A stretch of 6,442 nucleotides of DNA. Source: Bacteroidota bacterium. GTDB taxonomy: Bacteria; Bacteroidota; Bacteroidia; Bacteroidales; VadinHA17. Under the pieces are notes generated by a model. It was not told the origin of the DNA. It saw only the letters and a program-made list of their open reading frames with translations, and did no database searches. The stretch is taken from assembly GCA_030611395.1 (NCBI GenBank), contig JAUWPX010000090.1, forward strand, positions 1 to 6,442, read 5' to 3'. Below are positions 1-6,316 of this stretch, in pieces. Position numbers and translations under genes: made by a program. The stretch's first letter is position 1, and each line of letters begins with the position of its first letter.

Positions 1-651
1 GAATTGTATAAAGAGGCATGGAAGTCAGGATGTAAAGGCACTACCGTCTATCGTGACGGATCCCGCACAGGAGTGCTTCTTTCAAACTCTAAACAGAAGG
101 AGAGAATTGTTCCAAAAAGACCAAAAATACTTGAGGCGGAAATTATCCGGTTCAATAATAATAATGAAAAATGGGTTGCTTTTGTTGGACTTGTAGATGG
201 TGATCCGTATGAGATATTTACCGGACCGGCTGATGAAGAGATGTTTCCTATACCTAAAACCATTACACGGGGTAAAATTCTTAAAAACAGGGATGAACAT
301 GGACAATCCAGATATGATTTCCAATATACGGATAAGTTTGGATATATAAATACTATGGGTGGTCTGTCTCATATGTTCCAGCCTGAATTCTGGAATTATG
401 CTAAATTGATTTCAGGTGTTTTGCGTCATGGTATGCCAATTCCATATGTGGTAAACCTGGTTTCATCCCTGCGGCTTGACAGCGAAAATATCAATACATG
501 GAAAGCCGGAGTGGAACGGACTTTGAAACGCTATATACCTGACGGGACCAAAGCAAAAGGGAAATGTTCCGAATGCAGATCAACAAACCTTACTTATCAG
601 GAAGGTTGCCTTATTTGTCAGGATTGTGGTGCATCAAAATGCGGGTATTAA
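1..651 (+). CDS. nrdJ: Adenosylcobalamin-dependent (class II) ribonucleotide reductase, C-terminal part
   Basis: This is the last 216 codons of a gene whose start lies before the window. The frame is open from base 1 (Glu-Leu-Tyr-Lys) and ends at TAA 649-651. Class II reductases convert ribonucleotides to deoxyribonucleotides in the cytoplasm using adenosylcobalamin. The first residues (AWKSGCKGTTVYRDGSR) match the end of the NrdJ catalytic barrel. Next comes a TSCPD-type domain, about residues 40-150, interrupted by an Asn run. The tail carries six cysteines at residues 189, 192, 203, 206, 209 and 214 in a C-x2-C...C-x2-C-x2-C-x4-C pattern, ending CGASKCGY. The final C-x4-C pair resembles the shuttle cysteines that re-reduce the active site, and the earlier cysteines look like a zinc ribbon. 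The catalytic cysteines and radical site lie upstream and cannot be checked. The gene runs toward the minus-strand genes and has no evident functional tie to them. Confidence 0.93.
   Translation, partial: ELYKEAWKSGCKGTTVYRDGSRTGVLLSNSKQKERIVPKRPKILEAEIIRFNNNNEKWVAFVGLVDGDPYEIFTGPADEEMFPIPKTITRGKILKNRDEHGQSRYDFQYTDKFGYINTMGGLSHMFQPEFWNYAKLISGVLRHGMPIPYVVNLVSSLRLDSENINTWKAGVERTLKRYIPDGTKAKGKCSECRSTNLTYQEGCLICQDCGASKCGY
154..165 (+). repeat. (AAT)4 trinucleotide run inside nrdJ
   Basis: Four AAT triplets encode four consecutive Asn residues (52-55 of the visible protein) in the TSCPD-type domain, between a predicted strand (AEIIRF) and WVAFVGLV. It probably sits in a surface turn. It is in frame, so length changes by whole triplets would not break the gene. 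Confidence 0.6.
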
Positions 652-663
652 GTGTACGTATAA

Positions 664-1911
664 CTACAATCCGTATTTTTGAATTATCTCCTGTTTCGTG
701 AGTCCAAGAATTCCGTATTTTTCCCCTACTTTATTGAAAGCATCAAGGGCTTTATCCAAATGGTGAATTTCATGACCGGCAGAAATCTGTGTACGGATTC
801 TTGCCTGCCCGTTTGGTACAACAGGAAAGAAAAATCCTATTGCATATATTCCTTCATTATACAGATCTTTTGAAATATCCTGTGATAGTTTGGCGTTAAA
901 AAGCATTACCGGAACAATTGGGCTGTCACCTTCCTTAAGAACAAATCCGGCATCAGTTAACCCTTTTCTCCAATAGGCTGTATTCTCTTCCAGTTTATCG
1001 CGGCGTTCTGTGCTTTCAGAAAGAATATCAAGTACTTTCAAAACACCTGATACAACAACCGGTGCAATAGTATTTGAAAAGAGATAAGGGCGGGCTTTTT
1101 GCCTGCACATTTCAACAAGTTCCTTCCTTCCCGAAACACATCCCCCGGAAGCTCCTCCAAGCGCTTTACCAAATGTAGTTGTAATAATATCAATTTTCCC
1201 CATTACACCATACTTCTCATGTGTGCCACGTCCTGTTTTGCCAATAAATCCACTTGCGTGTGAATCATCTACAAATAAAAGTGCGTCATATTTTTCACAT
1301 AATTCAACCATCTCATCCAGTTTGGCAGTATCTCCATCCATCGAATAAACACCATCGGTAATAACCAATTTGATGCGTTTATCCGAATGTAATTGTAGTT
1401 TGCTTTCCAAATGCTGCATATTTGAATGTTTGAAAGTATCATGCTGGGCACTGCATAACCTTATACCGTCAATAATGGATGCATGAACCAGCCTGTCAGA
1501 TATCATTATATCTTCGTTGGAGAGTACTGCTTCGAAAACTCCTGCATTAGCATCCATGCATGAAGGGAACAGAATAGTATCCTCTGTACCCAGGAATTCA
1601 GTGACTTTCTTTTCAAGTTCCCTGTGAATATCCTGTGTTCCGCAGATGAAACGGACCGAAGACATGCCATATCCCCTCGACTCCAATCCATCATGGGCTG
1701 CTTTAACAACTTCCGGATGACTTGAAAGACCAAGGTAATTGTTAGCACACATGTTTATCACAGTTTTCAATGAGGAACCGGCAGGGAATTCAACTTCAAT
1801 ATCTGCTGCCTGGCTTGAGTGAATGTATCTTTCTTCTTTAAAGATACCGGCATTCCGAATTTGTTCCAATTGATCCTGGTACGTTTTCTTGATTTTGTCG
1901 CTATAACTCAT
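664..1911 (-). CDS. KBL-like alpha-oxoamine synthase (PLP enzyme), diverged paralogue next to an ACP
   Basis: This 415-residue fold-type I PLP enzyme belongs to the alpha-oxoamine synthase family, whose members condense an acyl thioester with an amino acid, usually with loss of CO2 (KBL does not decarboxylate). Core residues are present: CANNYLGL 55-62, ring-stacking His143 in HAS, Ser190 in YSMDG, Asp215 and His218 in DDSHA, Schiff-base Lys249 in TFGKALGG, and Arg373 in RIRTQ, which should hold the substrate carboxylate. It is clearly related to the kbl gene at 4028-5242 (64 of 99 identical over residues 52-150 by hand count). It differs around the active site: LVHAS instead of LNHAS, and a changed segment 154-165 where kbl has the usual RYRYRNNDM. 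It also has a short C-terminal extension (GLTKQEIIQKYGL). It starts 12 bases after the ACP stop and is last in the run. Automated annotation would probably say glycine C-acetyltransferase. The adjacent ACP suggests an ACP-bound acyl donor, but that is inference. The DDSHA motif argues against a standard serine palmitoyltransferase, which usually has DEAH there. Confidence 0.88.
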   Translation of the reverse strand: MSYSDKIKKTYQDQLEQIRNAGIFKEERYIHSSQAADIEVEFPAGSSLKTVINMCANNYLGLSSHPEVVKAAHDGLESRGYGMSSVRFICGTQDIHRELEKKVTEFLGTEDTILFPSCMDANAGVFEAVLSNEDIMISDRLVHASIIDGIRLCSAQHDTFKHSNMQHLESKLQLHSDKRIKLVITDGVYSMDGDTAKLDEMVELCEKYDALLFVDDSHASGFIGKTGRGTHEKYGVMGKIDIITTTFGKALGGASGGCVSGRKELVEMCRQKARPYLFSNTIAPVVVSGVLKVLDILSESTERRDKLEENTAYWRKGLTDAGFVLKEGDSPIVPVMLFNAKLSQDISKDLYNEGIYAIGFFFPVVPNGQARIRTQISAGHEIHHLDKALDAFNKVGEKYGILGLTKQEIIQKYGL

Positions 1912-1923
1912 AGTGTTTGTAGT

Positions 1924-2169
1924 TTAATCAATGAATTCCTTAACAAGATTCACAATATTATTAACCGAATCAAAAGCTTCCGGAGTTGCTTTATCATCAG
2001 GCAAACTGATCTTAAACTTAGTTTCAAGAAAAACCTTTAAAGAAACCATTGAAAAAGAATCTACAAATCCGCCAGATATTAATGGCGTATCATATGTTAT
2101 TTCCTCCTCATCATCTTCCAGGTATTCTTCAATTACATATTGCAGAATGATGTCTTTCATTTCTTCCAT
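1924..2169 (-). CDS. Acyl carrier protein
   Basis: This 81-residue acidic protein has the size and four-helix pattern of a stand-alone acyl carrier protein. The motif GGFVDSFSMVSL (residues 33-44) holds Ser38, the expected 4'-phosphopantetheine attachment site. The residue after the serine is Phe (DSF) rather than the DSL of the fatty-acid-synthase AcpP, a variant common in specialised carriers such as DltC-type proteins. The N-terminal half is very acidic (LEDDEEEI, 17-24). The first ATG is preferred because a TAA lies in frame 15 bases upstream; a second Met at codon 4 (base 2160) is possible. It follows the acyl-CoA synthetase by 47 bases and precedes the KBL-like enzyme by 12, so it probably carries the acyl group passed between them or supplied from elsewhere. 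No holo-ACP synthase is in the window. It is probably not the housekeeping AcpP, because no fab genes are nearby. Confidence 0.9.
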   Translation of the reverse strand: MEEMKDIILQYVIEEYLEDDEEEITYDTPLISGGFVDSFSMVSLKVFLETKFKISLPDDKATPEAFDSVNNIVNLVKEFID

Positions 2170-2216
2170 TTCGTGTTTTTTTTAATAATTAAAATTTGTG
2201 CATACCATTACTCACC

Positions 2217-3920
2217 TTACTCATCTTCAAGTGTTGAGATATCTCCAATTTCTTCTCCCCATTCCTTTGCATGGAGGATCCTTCGCATGATCTTTCCACT
2301 GCGGGTTTTGGGAAGTGAGTCCATGTACTCAATATCTTGCGGCATAGCAAGAGGCGACAATTTTTTCCGTATGAAATTCATTATTTTCAACTCAAGTTCA
2401 TCACTTGGTTCATAGCCTGGTTTAAGTGTAATGAATGCCTTTACAACTTCCATGTTTACTTCATCAGGTTTTGCTACAACGGCTGACTCACTCACAGCTT
2501 CATGTTCCAGAAGGGCTGATTCTACTTCGAACGGACTTACAAGATGCCCGCCGGTATTGATCACATCATCATCCCTGCCCGTAAACCAGAAATAGCCGTC
2601 CTTATCAATACTGGATCTGTCTCCTGAGAGGTACCATCCATTCTTAAATTTTTCCTCAAATTTTTCATTATTATTCCAATAGGTGGTCATCATTGCCGGC
2701 CATCCCGGCTTAAAAGCGATAAGTCCTATTCTACCGGGCTCATCAAAAGGTTCAAATGTTTTGGGGTCAAGAAGGGCGGCTTCAATTCCGGGGAAAGCTT
2801 TGCCCATTGAACCGGGTTTTATTTTCATGTCCGGGAAATTGGTGATCATCATCGATCCTGTTTCGGTTTGCCAGTAGGTGTCAAGGAATTGTTTATTAAA
2901 TACTTTTTCTGACCATACAATGGCTTCGGCATTTAACGGCTCTCCCACACTGGCAAGATGCCTCAGGCATGAAAGATCAAATTTGCCAACAATTTCATCA
3001 CCGGCTTTCATCAACGAACGGATTGCAGTAGGAGCGGAATACCATACGGTAATCCTCTGTTTTTCTATGAATTTGTACCATGTTTCGGCAGAAAACCCTG
3101 AATTCAAAACGCATTGAGTAATTCCAAGACTCCATGGACCGATAATACCATATGATGTTCCTGTGACCCATCCGGGATCTGCAGTACACCAATAGATGTC
3201 ATTATCCTGTAAATCCAGTATCCATTTGGTTGTCAGATATTGGGATATTAGTGAATAATGTACATGCCTGACTCCTTTCGGCTGACCTGTGGTTCCTGAT
3301 GTATAATGCAAAACTGAGGGTGAGTTGGCTTTAGTCGGGAAAATCTCAAAATCCTCAACCGGAGTAGCATCCTCAAGGTTAAATGGCACTTCATTTTTCT
3401 GCAGTGACTTACTCTCTTTATGATCAACAATAATTATATGCTCAAGAGATGGGAGCTTATCCACGATCTTCCTGATTTTAGACAGATGTTTTCTTTGTGT
3501 GATAATAACACGTGTTTGTGCATTTTCAAGCCGGACAAAAAGAGACTCTTCTCCGAATGCGGAAAATAAAGGTTGCACAATGGCTCCGATTTTTAATACT
3601 CCCAGGAAGGAAAGATAAAGTTCAGGAATACGATCCATAAAAAGACAAACCCTATCCTCCTGAACAATCCCAAGATTGCGGAGAAATGCGCCAATAGTAT
3701 TACCGGCCAGACGGATATCATTAAAAGTATATTCTTTTTCAACACCACCAAATCCTTCATAAATAAGAGCTAATTTATCAGCTTTTCCCATTTGACAAAT
3801 ACGGTCGGAGCAATACCATGCAATGTTGATAGTATTACCATCTTTGTAATCCAGTTCTTTTTCAGAAATTGACCAGTCGAAATTTTTTATTCCCTTTTCG
3901 TAGGAGCCTATATTTGACAT
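2217..3920 (-). CDS. acsA: AMP-forming acetyl-CoA synthetase-like acyl-CoA ligase (AcsA type)
   Basis: This 567-residue enzyme of the ANL (acyl-adenylate-forming) superfamily matches Bacillus AcsA in length and motif order as I remember it. It activates a carboxylic acid with ATP to an acyl-AMP, then transfers it to CoA or another thiol. Visible motifs are the phosphate loop YTSGTTGQPKG (206-216), WCTADPGWVTG (244-254), SVGEPLN (324-330), DTYWQTETG (347-355), SGDRS (432-436), the hinge GRDDDVI (448-454) and PKTRSGKIMRR (537-547). Lys543 in the last is the catalytic lysine and, in relatives, the acetylation switch. The four residues lining the acetate pocket of Acs (Val, Thr, Val, Trp) are present as Val252, Thr253, Val325 and Trp350, which predicts a short acyl substrate. 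Two departures stand out: Tyr349 replaces the first Trp of DTWWQTE, and Leu460 sits where an SGxR-motif Arg is expected. The ATG is supported by an in-frame TAA nine bases upstream. It starts 107 bases after kbl and heads the ligase-ACP-synthase trio. Activity on a longer acid or on the ACP itself is possible. Confidence 0.87.
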   Translation of the reverse strand: MSNIGSYEKGIKNFDWSISEKELDYKDGNTINIAWYCSDRICQMGKADKLALIYEGFGGVEKEYTFNDIRLAGNTIGAFLRNLGIVQEDRVCLFMDRIPELYLSFLGVLKIGAIVQPLFSAFGEESLFVRLENAQTRVIITQRKHLSKIRKIVDKLPSLEHIIIVDHKESKSLQKNEVPFNLEDATPVEDFEIFPTKANSPSVLHYTSGTTGQPKGVRHVHYSLISQYLTTKWILDLQDNDIYWCTADPGWVTGTSYGIIGPWSLGITQCVLNSGFSAETWYKFIEKQRITVWYSAPTAIRSLMKAGDEIVGKFDLSCLRHLASVGEPLNAEAIVWSEKVFNKQFLDTYWQTETGSMMITNFPDMKIKPGSMGKAFPGIEAALLDPKTFEPFDEPGRIGLIAFKPGWPAMMTTYWNNNEKFEEKFKNGWYLSGDRSSIDKDGYFWFTGRDDDVINTGGHLVSPFEVESALLEHEAVSESAVVAKPDEVNMEVVKAFITLKPGYEPSDELELKIMNFIRKKLSPLAMPQDIEYMDSLPKTRSGKIMRRILHAKEWGEEIGDISTLEDE

Positions 3921-4027
3921 ATTTGCTTAATAAATTTTGGTAAAAAATGAACCGGCAATTTAGTGGTAATTGCAGATATTTAATAATTCATTATATGATT
4001 TTGTACAGGTTATGTAACATGTTCTTC
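3921..4027 (-). promoter_or_regulatory. Gap between kbl and the acyl-CoA synthetase, with an imperfect inverted repeat
   Basis: This is the longest gap inside the run of minus-strand genes. It is AT-rich and codes for nothing visible. Just past the kbl stop lies an imperfect inverted repeat at 4005-4022 (+ strand ACAGGTTA-TG-TAACATGT, arms matching 7 of 8). The two-base centre is too tight for a hairpin of full arm length, and no U-run follows, so it looks more like an operator half-site pair than a terminator. I found no convincing Bacteroidota promoter (-33 TTTG, -7 TAnnTTTG). The gap could hold a separate promoter for the downstream trio, but the sequence does not prove it. Confidence 0.3.
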
Positions 4028-5242
4028 TCAGCATATTCCTTTCTTAATCCATTCCTGTCTGATCCTGGAAAAAGTTTCTATTGCAAATTGAATATGTTCT
4101 TTTGAATGAGCAGCACTGATCTGGACTCTTATTCTCGATTTTCCTTTAGGAACGACAGGGAAATAAAAACCAATTACATATATCCCATTAGTTAAGAGTT
4201 CTTCTGCCAGTTCCTGCGATATTTTAGCGTCATTTGGAAGATGTCCGAGCATTATAGGCACTATCGGATGAGTACCCGGGACGATTGTATAACCGGCATC
4301 TTCCAGTCCTTTTCTGAACATTCTGGTATTTGCCTCCAGTTTATCTTTTAAATCTGTGGTTTCGGATATAATATTCAATACCTCAAGTGTTGCTCCGGCA
4401 ATAGCAGGTGATAAAGTATTGGAAAACAAGTAAGGCCTGGATCTCTGTCTGAGCAGATCAACAATCTCTTTTTTCCCTGAAATACACCCCCCGGAAGCCC
4501 CCCCGAGTGCTTTCCCAAAAGTTGTTGTAATAATATCAACACGGTCAATGGCATTACAATATTCATGACTTCCCCTTCCGGTTTTACCAATAAATCCGGT
4601 AGCGTGTGAGTCATCAACCATAACAAGCGCATTATGTTTTTCAGCCAGATCGCAGATCTTATCAACCTGTGCTATGATCCCATCCATTGAAAATACCCCA
4701 TCTGTAACGATTAGTTTAAATTTTGCCCGGTCACAATCAGCTTGTTTGAGTTGGTCCTCAAGATCGTTCATGTCATTGTTCCGGTAACGGTACCGGTTGG
4801 CTTTGCAAAGTCTGACACCATCAATTATGGATGCATGGTTAAGCTCGTCAGAAATAATTGCCGAATCAGATCCGAACAATGGCTCAAAAACACCGCCGTT
4901 AGCATCAAATGCAGATGAATAAAGGATGGTGTCTTCGGTACCAAGAAATTGTGATAGTTTATCTTCAAGTTCCTTATGGATATCCTGAGTACCACAGATA
5001 AAACGAACTGATGACATTCCAAAACCATGAGTATCCAGAGCTTTTTTTGCTGCCTCTATTACACGGGGATGTGATGTGAGTCCGAGGTAATTATTGGCAC
5101 AGAAGTTTAACACCTTCAATCCTTTAATGGTTTCAATTACAACTCCTTGCGGGGTTGTGATTATCCTTTCATTTTTATAAAAACCTCCATTACGGATTTC
5201 CTGTAATTGCTTTTCCAGATGTTCTTTAAAATGACCGTACAT
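4028..5242 (-). CDS. kbl: Glycine C-acetyltransferase (2-amino-3-ketobutyrate CoA ligase)
   Basis: The enzyme cleaves 2-amino-3-ketobutyrate with CoA to glycine and acetyl-CoA, the second step of threonine degradation, using PLP in the cytoplasm. The 404-residue product follows the E. coli Kbl sequence closely from memory, with conserved blocks CANNYLGL (48-55), FGMSSVRFICGTQDIHKELE (74-93), DANGGVFE (113-120), LNHASIIDGVRLCKA (134-148) and RYRYRNNDM (150-158). Expected active-site residues are His136, Ser185, Asp210, His213, Lys244 (the PLP lysine, at the same number as in E. coli) and Arg372. The ATG is supported by an in-frame TAA 15 bases upstream. It lies 51 bases after tdh on the same strand, so the two very likely share a transcript. 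This order is reversed compared with E. coli kbl-tdh. It is the orthodox member of the two KBL paralogues here, because it keeps the RYRYxNNDM segment that the gene at 664-1911 has lost. Confidence 0.95.
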   Translation of the reverse strand: MYGHFKEHLEKQLQEIRNGGFYKNERIITTPQGVVIETIKGLKVLNFCANNYLGLTSHPRVIEAAKKALDTHGFGMSSVRFICGTQDIHKELEDKLSQFLGTEDTILYSSAFDANGGVFEPLFGSDSAIISDELNHASIIDGVRLCKANRYRYRNNDMNDLEDQLKQADCDRAKFKLIVTDGVFSMDGIIAQVDKICDLAEKHNALVMVDDSHATGFIGKTGRGSHEYCNAIDRVDIITTTFGKALGGASGGCISGKKEIVDLLRQRSRPYLFSNTLSPAIAGATLEVLNIISETTDLKDKLEANTRMFRKGLEDAGYTIVPGTHPIVPIMLGHLPNDAKISQELAEELLTNGIYVIGFYFPVVPKGKSRIRVQISAAHSKEHIQFAIETFSRIRQEWIKKGIC

Positions 5243-5293
5243 TTTATAATTAAATTAATGGGTTAAATGACTAAAGTGCCTTTCGCCTTTTTT

Positions 5294-6316
5294 TTACCAT
5301 TCCAGAATTACTTTCCCGCTATCTCTCCGTTCCATTACATCAAATCCTTTCTGATAATCATCAACCGGGAAACGATGTGTAATTACCGGAGAGAGATCCA
5401 GTCCTGAGATTAGCATTTGTTCCATTTTATACCATGTTTCAAACATCTCTCTTCCATAAATACCTTTAATCTGCAGGGCTTTGAATATTATCTTATCCCA
5501 CTCTACTTTTGTTTCATTTGGCAGAATCCCTAAGAGAGCGATTTTCGAACCATTATACATATTATCGATCATTTCTTCAAATGCTTTTGGCGATCCTGAC
5601 ATTTCAAGCCCGATATCAAATCCAACCATCCCCAGAGAATCCATGGTCTCTTTTACTTTTTCTCCTTTTGACGGATTAATTGTCCGGGTTGCTCCCATTT
5701 TTTTTGCTATTTCCAGACGTGAATCACTCAGGTCGCTTACAACAATATACCTGGCACCTGCAAAACGGCATATAGCAACAGCCATGCTCCCGATAAGACC
5801 TGCACCTGTAATAAGTACATCTTCACCAATAACCGGGAACGAAAGAGCTGTATGAGTTGCGTTACCAAACGGGTCCATAATTGATACTGTTTCATCACTG
5901 ATCCTTTCATCAACAGGAATTACGTTCTCTGCAGGAATAACAACATACTCGGCAAAAGCACCATCCCGGTGAACACCAACACCAATAGAATTTTGACAAA
6001 CATGCTTTTTACCACGCCGGCAGTTACGGCAGTGACCGCATGCAATATGACCTTCACCCGTAACCCGGTCGCCAACATAAATATTCCTTACTCCTGACCC
6101 GGTTTTATGAACCACACCTACATATTCGTGACCAATTATCATCGGTGTTTTTATGGTTTTCTTTGCCCAGTCATCCCAGAGATAAATATGAAGATCAGTT
6201 CCGCAGATGGCTGTTTTGCGTATCTTTATCATCACATCATTAATTCCCGGTTCGGGTACCGGAACCTCTTCCATCCATAGTCCTTTGCCGGGTTTTGCTT
6301 TTACGAGAGCTTTCAT
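5294..6316 (-). CDS. tdh: L-threonine 3-dehydrogenase
   Basis: This zinc-dependent medium-chain dehydrogenase oxidises L-threonine to 2-amino-3-ketobutyrate with NAD+, feeding Kbl. It is 340 residues against 341 for E. coli Tdh, with matching blocks throughout, such as KIRKTAICGTD (31-41), GEGH plus CGHCRNC (87-99), DPFGNATHTALSF (148-160) and KGIYGREMFETWYKMEQM. Cys38, His63 and Glu64 fit the catalytic zinc site. Cys93, Cys96, Cys99 and Cys107 fit the structural zinc lobe. GAGLIG (171-176) is the Rossmann glycine motif, and Asp195 at the end of the second strand fits NAD+ rather than NADP+. The ATG is fixed by an in-frame TGA nine bases upstream (TGA AAA AAG ATG); an ATG ten bases further up is out of frame. 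It is the first visible gene of the minus-strand run. The family includes sorbitol and other alcohol dehydrogenases, but the threonine-specific blocks and the adjacent kbl make this call firm. Confidence 0.96.
   Translation of the reverse strand: MKALVKAKPGKGLWMEEVPVPEPGINDVMIKIRKTAICGTDLHIYLWDDWAKKTIKTPMIIGHEYVGVVHKTGSGVRNIYVGDRVTGEGHIACGHCRNCRRGKKHVCQNSIGVGVHRDGAFAEYVVIPAENVIPVDERISDETVSIMDPFGNATHTALSFPVIGEDVLITGAGLIGSMAVAICRFAGARYIVVSDLSDSRLEIAKKMGATRTINPSKGEKVKETMDSLGMVGFDIGLEMSGSPKAFEEMIDNMYNGSKIALLGILPNETKVEWDKIIFKALQIKGIYGREMFETWYKMEQMLISGLDLSPVITHRFPVDDYQKGFDVMERRDSGKVILEW

Larger units (their letters stand above)
664..6316 (-). other. Probable operon: tdh-kbl-acsA-ACP-KBL paralogue
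   Basis: Five complete genes lie on the same strand with gaps of 51, 107, 47 and 12 bases and no recognisable terminator between them. The 51- and 12-base gaps strongly suggest co-transcription of tdh with kbl and of the ACP with the KBL paralogue. The 107-base gap is the most likely place for an internal promoter. The grouping would tie threonine-to-glycine conversion (first two genes) to an acyl-activation and condensation trio (last three). Confidence 0.55.

Noticed and set aside
664..1911. KBL paralogue as a canonical serine palmitoyltransferase for sphingolipids
   Set aside because: It has DDSHA and CANNYLGL, and is about two-thirds identical to the adjacent KBL over the core. Usual bacterial serine palmitoyltransferases have a DEAH motif. 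A sphingolipid role remains possible but is not supported by the sequence.
1931..2185. 84-codon open frame on the + strand, antisense to the ACP
   Set aside because: It is Ser-rich because it mirrors the acidic codons of the ACP. It has no family resemblance, and the ACP on the other strand is clear.
3921..4027. Bacteroidota promoter in the gap before the acyl-CoA synthetase
   Set aside because: No TAnnTTTG with a correctly spaced TTTG was found. A TATAAT-like string at about 3992-3997 has no matching -35 element.
5276..5296. Repeat GCCTTTCGCCTTT plus T-run after tdh as a terminator
   Set aside because: It is a direct repeat, not an inverted one, so it forms no hairpin. On the transcribed strand the homopolymer is A, not U.
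5481..5855. 124-codon open frame on the + strand, antisense to tdh
   Set aside because: It lies wholly within a firmly identified gene, and its translation shows no recognisable domain. It is a by-product of the tdh codon pattern.
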